Under the pieces are notes generated by a model. The model was given only the letters and a program-made list of their open reading frames with translations, had not been told where the DNA came from and searched no databases. Below are positions 60,070-64,000 of a stretch of DNA of 64,000 nt, piece by piece. The position numbers and the translations under genes are program-made. How positions within the stretch are numbered: position 1 is the first letter of the stretch; each line of letters begins with the position of its first letter. Source of the DNA: Ananas comosus (lineage: Eukaryota > Streptophyta > Magnoliopsida > Poales > Bromeliaceae); NCBI RefSeq assembly GCF_001540865.1, contig NC_033626.1, positions 11,696,676-11,760,675 on the forward strand, read 5' to 3'.

Positions 60070-60290
60070 CACACTCCCAGCGAAGGGATATGTCACATTA
60101 TTGCGTTTTAAAGCTTACACTGCACACTCCACACGCAGTAACTTTCCGGCTTTGGGGACGAAGACAAAGCCTTTATTGCCTGCACCCGCTGTAGGACTAC
60201 GTTTCATACACCCCAGCTGTGAGCTGTTATATTAGAGGTTTTCAAATTAAAAAAAATCTAATTTTTTGAATGTACTTTATGATATTTATA
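60070..60290. other. Probable ARM/TPR promoter region
   Basis: A moderately GC-rich strip directly upstream of the predicted leader. No clear TATA box was found on the minus strand. Confidence 0.35.
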
Positions 60291-61260
60291 GGGTTAATTA
60301 CACCAATGGTCCCTAACCTTTACACTATTTATCAATTGGTTCCCAACTTTTTTTTTTTGCAATCAAGTCTCTAATCTTTTAATTTCATTTCAATTAAGTC
60401 TCATCCGTTAGATAGCCGTTAAAATAGACGGAAAAAGCCACGTCATCTCCACATTAACGCCACAGAGGCGCCATGTCAGCGCCACGGTGGAGCTGTGTCA
60501 GCGGATTGCAAAAAAAAAAAAAGGTTGGAGACCAAATTGAAAAATGGTACAAAGGTTGAGGACCAATAGTGCAATTAACCAATTAAATTTATAAATTCAA
60601 AAAAAAAAATTTAATTTAAGATTTAAATTTTAAATTTAAATTTTGATTTTGAATTCAAATTTAAATTGGAATTCAAATTCCAATTTTGTATTTAATTTTA
60701 AATTTTAAATTTTAAATTTTAAATTCAAATTTAAAATTTAAAATCAAAATTTTGAATATGATTTTAAATTTAAATTCATATTTTAAATTTAAATTTCGGT
60801 TTCAAAACTTTCATTTTAAATGTAAATTGAAATATCAAAATCAAAATCAAAATTTTAAGTTTGAATTTAAAATTTAGATTCAATTAAAAATTTAAATTTA
60901 AAATTTGAATTTCAATTCAAAATTTTAATTCAGCTTTAAATTCAAAATTCAAAATTCTAATTTCTCGTTAGTTTAAAATTTTAATTTTAATATTATTTTC
61001 AAATTTAAATTTAAAATTTTGAATTTTTTTTAGGGACTAAAATGAAAAATGTGCAAAGTTTAGGGACCTAATTGACATGCAAAAGGTTGCCACATAGACG
61101 CTGACGTGGCGATTCCGTTAATTTTAACAATTTTTTTAACGGTTGGGATCTAATTGTAATAAAATTAAGAGATTAGGGACTTAATTGCAAAAAAGAAAAA
61201 AAATTGGGGACTCAAGTGAAAATTGATGGAAAGGTTGGGGACTACCGGTGTAATTAACCC
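60291..61260. mobile_element. 970-bp MULE-like non-autonomous element with 9-bp target-site duplication
   Basis: Left end gggttaattacaccaatggt, and the reverse complement of the right end gggttaattacaccggtagt. The inverted arms extend over roughly 200 bp with interruptions (tccgttagatagccgttaaa / ttaacggaatcgccacgtca types). The centre is an expanded 'aaatttaaattt' low-complexity field (about 60595-61030). Flanking 9-mers atatttata (60282-60290) and atattcata (61261-61269) differ at one base, the length expected for Mutator-type insertion. No transposase. Confidence 0.85.
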
Positions 61261-62259
61261 ATATTCATAAGCTAAAAACTGTAAAGAAGTTAACTGCACT
61301 ATCAACTGTTTTGCATCAACTCGTTTTTAATTCATTTGATTTGAGTCAGTTAATAACACTTTAACTTAAAATTTTAAATTATTTATTTATTTTAATAAAT
61401 TCAAAATAGTCTATAATTCAAGTAAGTTCTGTAAATTTTTATCCTATCTGTAATTTTTACATATCAAAAATTATAAATTTTACCTAAATCGCCAACCTTT
61501 ATGGTGTTTTTTTTATCTTTTTTTTTTTTTCTCTTATACTGCTTAATGCCTGAATAATAGTCTCAAAATATATGTCTTTTATACATAAATTTGTTGGATA
61601 GTGTAGATCATAATCATTGAATTAGATTTTTGTTTTGAAATATTAATCGGTAACTATAACGCACAGTGAATGAAGCATATGTATAGGCCAGGTGCATGAA
61701 ATAAATTCATGTCTCTTTGATATTTCTCAATTTGCTTTGCCTTTGAGTGCATAGCACTCCGCTGTTTGTGGAAACTGTTTATGTTGCGATTAGTGCAAAG
61801 ATTATGTATTAAATGATCACGGATTTTAAATTTTTTCCTTTTTTTTTCCATGTAGGATTTGAAAATTAATGTGAGTACATTCATGTAATGAGTGAAAGAA
61901 TAGGGTCTGATTCACTTTTTTTTCCTCTTTTGTATTAAAAAAAATTGGAAAATGCATTCCCTACAGCCCGAGGGTAAAAAATTACTGGTGAAGTTGTAGG
62001 AAATCCACGCTCAATTTTTCAAATTTTTGAAAAATACATTCCCCACAAATAAAAGGCGGAAAATTACTACACACAAAGTTGTAGAAAATTCATGCTCTAT
62101 TTTTTAAGCCCGTGCTAATTTTTTTGGAAAAAATATGCACACAAATACATATTGCACAAAAATCCATTAGTTCTACTCTAAAAAAATAAAAATTATAAAA
62201 ATATGTAAAAGCTTTTCCATTAGCCACCTAAAATTGCTATTAAAATTTGGAGTTGAAGC
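61261..62259. other. AT-rich DNA before the LINE fragment
   Basis: No gene. An imperfect ~80-bp tandem repeat occupies about 61946-62106 (gaaaatgcattccctaca / gaaaaatacattccccaca, then 'agttgtagaaaattcatgct'-type ends). Confidence 0.5.
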
Positions 62260-62572
62260 GGTCTTGTACTACAATATCTGAATTGATAGCCTGCTGGTGG
62301 ATTATTTGGGAGGTTAGGAATAGTGTGATATTTAGGAATACTCAACCAGACCCCCTCCAAGCAGTCCACAAGATTAAACACTCAATGAAGATTTGGGACC
62401 AAATTCTGCGAGGCCGACGGTAGACGAACTTCTTCTTTTTTTATCTTTTTTTTTTTCTTTTTTCTTTTTTTAATCGCCCCTTTCAGAGGCCGACGTTGCC
62501 TCACCCATGTAGCATAATTCATTTTTTCAATGAATGAAGCGGGTAGCGTGCTACCTATTTCTCAAAAAAAAA
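62260..62572 (+). mobile_element. 5'-truncated LINE with 14- to 18-bp target-site duplication
   Basis: The frame ending at TAG 62421-62423 encodes ISELIACWWIIWEVRNSVIF, then RNTQPDPLQ and IKHSMKIWDQILRGRR. The WWIIWEVRN part is the zinc-finger/C-terminal region typical of plant L1-like ORF2 reverse transcriptases. A 3' UTR with a T-rich stretch follows, then gaatgaagcgggtagcgtgc, tacc, tctc and poly(A). Direct repeats aaaatttggagttgaagc are at 62242-62259 and 62571-62588, the first few A bases overlapping the tail. Only the last ~310 bp were inserted, so the copy is dead on arrival. Confidence 0.85.
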
Positions 62573-62588
62573 AATTTGGAGTTGAAGC

Positions 62589-64000
62589 TAGAATACATCT
62601 AAAAGTATATAGCATTCACTTGTTTTTAATTTTTTAGTCCTTGAATCAAATACTATTTTACCACCGCCACTAAAATTCTAGGCATTAAAAGGCTACGAAG
62701 ACTGAAAATAAGTGAATAGTGATGCTTCTAATAAAAATAGTTTAGCATAATTCTTAAATTTTGAAGGGATTATAATGCATATCTCCCCTCAACCACAACC
62801 TTGCTATATTCTATTTTTAAGTTTCTGGACCAGTTAAAAAGTAACGCTCTAATGAGTTCGGAACTTTTACAAGCTGAAGCAAGATTTTAGTTCTAAGACT
62901 CCATTTGTATAGGAAGTTTTTCTATATTGCAGTTTCATAATGCCAGTTATATTCAGTCAATTAAATACTTTATTTTGAGAGAAAAGTATAATAAAAATAA
63001 ATTTTTTTTATAATCTATGATGTGATAGATAAATTGTAGAAAAGAAATATGATTGGTTGAGGCACGCCACATAGGATATATAACTGACATATTCTAGACC
63101 TTTTCCGATTTGGAAATGTGGTAAGAATATTCTGTATATCGTACTCATTAGAGTACAGTAAAAAATATTATATTTAATTACTTTCGTATGTACTGTTACA
63201 TTGAATTTTATTATAATAAATTAATTATGATATATTTTTTACAATTCCAATAAATACAAAGTAATATATTTCTATCTATTTTCACTTTAACTCCGTTTTA
63301 TCTAATGTTATTGGATTGCCCTCAATATCAAGAGAGTTCTAAGAAGAAGATGTGTCAAGAACTCTTACAAGCGTCTCGGTAAAGCTATATTAATAGTTAA
63401 TTAATTCATTAGTCAGGGTACATCAACAAGGAAAAAAAACATAGAAAGGGCAAAAAAAAAAGAAAATCTCACTATATTTTCTTACTCATTTCTAATGCCT
63501 TCCTTACTTGTATTTGGGCAAGATTAAATTATGGTAAAAAAAAAAAAGTCTCTATTTGGCCATATTAGAGCGAAATATTAAATGGTGTTATATTTGCTAG
63601 CCTTATGTATTATAAGATAGTCATTTAATAATATATTTAAACAGCCAGTTTAAACAATGTTTCTCATTTTTTAAGTTAATAGAAAAAGATTCTCATTAAA
63701 TGTAACGACACGATTCTTGGTTCAGATAAAGATCAAGAGATTAGTACTATAGGATCACCTAATTTGTCCTGCAGGACTATGTACAAGTCATTACAAAGGA
63801 CTCTAAAAAAATAAAAATAAAAATAAAAATAAAAATGACCTTTTCCTTTTTGTGAATAGAAGCTTCTAAGTCATTTGAACGATTCATCGAATCTTATTTG
63901 CATAATGGCATCTTACATGCGATTGAAAGTGTGTTCATGATTATGTTTATAGCTTATGAGTCGGTAAATTTAAAAGGAAAAAATATATGAAACTTATCTG
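62589..64000. other. AT-rich DNA to the window end
   Basis: No gene is seen. An (AAAAT)n microsatellite lies at about 63808-63836. Otherwise unstructured. Confidence 0.5.

Overview
The window is nuclear DNA of a flowering plant. The evidence is multi-exon GT-AG genes, plant-specific families (R2R3-MYB, PAA1 copper ATPase, LNK clock co-factor, DUF4057, plant annexin), a nuclear tRNA-Arg, and AT-rich intergenic DNA full of MITEs and short retroposons. GC-rich first or last coding exons suggest a monocot. Pineapple or a relative is my guess, not something the sequence proves.

Layout. 1-2658: AT-rich upstream DNA with paired G-boxes. 2659-3987 (+): R2R3-MYB. 3988-11994: repeat-rich, including a head-to-tail duplication of about 1.85 kb. 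11995-21929 (-): chloroplast-envelope Cu(I) ATPase PAA1/HMA6, 17 exons, with fold-back elements in its last intron. 21930-25216: AT-rich spacer. 25217-29980 (+): DIS3L2-type 3'-5' exoribonuclease (SOV). 31204-35385 (-): TLDc-domain protein. 35386-37359: MITE cluster. 37360-42271 (-): LNK-family clock/light co-regulator. 42640-46530: spacer with retroposons. 46533-46605 (+): tRNA-Arg(ACG). 47208-49889 (+): annexin. 51140-53833 (-): DUF4057 protein. 55790-58729 (-): ARM/TPR protein with a leader intron reaching about 59902. 59903-64000: a MULE-like MITE and a 5'-truncated LINE.

Exons were assembled by hand from splice sites, reading phase and family knowledge. In all eight protein genes the joined exons give one open frame of credible length: 326, 938, 1065, 359, 565, 315, 308 and 628 aa. 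The genes are unrelated single-copy housekeeping or regulatory genes. There is no operon or obvious gene cluster.

The most interesting material is repetitive. A tRNA-derived SINE family is present in several copies. A LINE fragment ends in the same 3' tail as the SINE. Two extremely short insertions carry only that tail, each flanked by perfect target-site duplications. Two tandem duplications each have an end inside a SINE copy. Three of the four single N bases sit exactly at repeat junctions, so unresolved assembly gaps are likely there. I found no evidence of a new multi-gene system.
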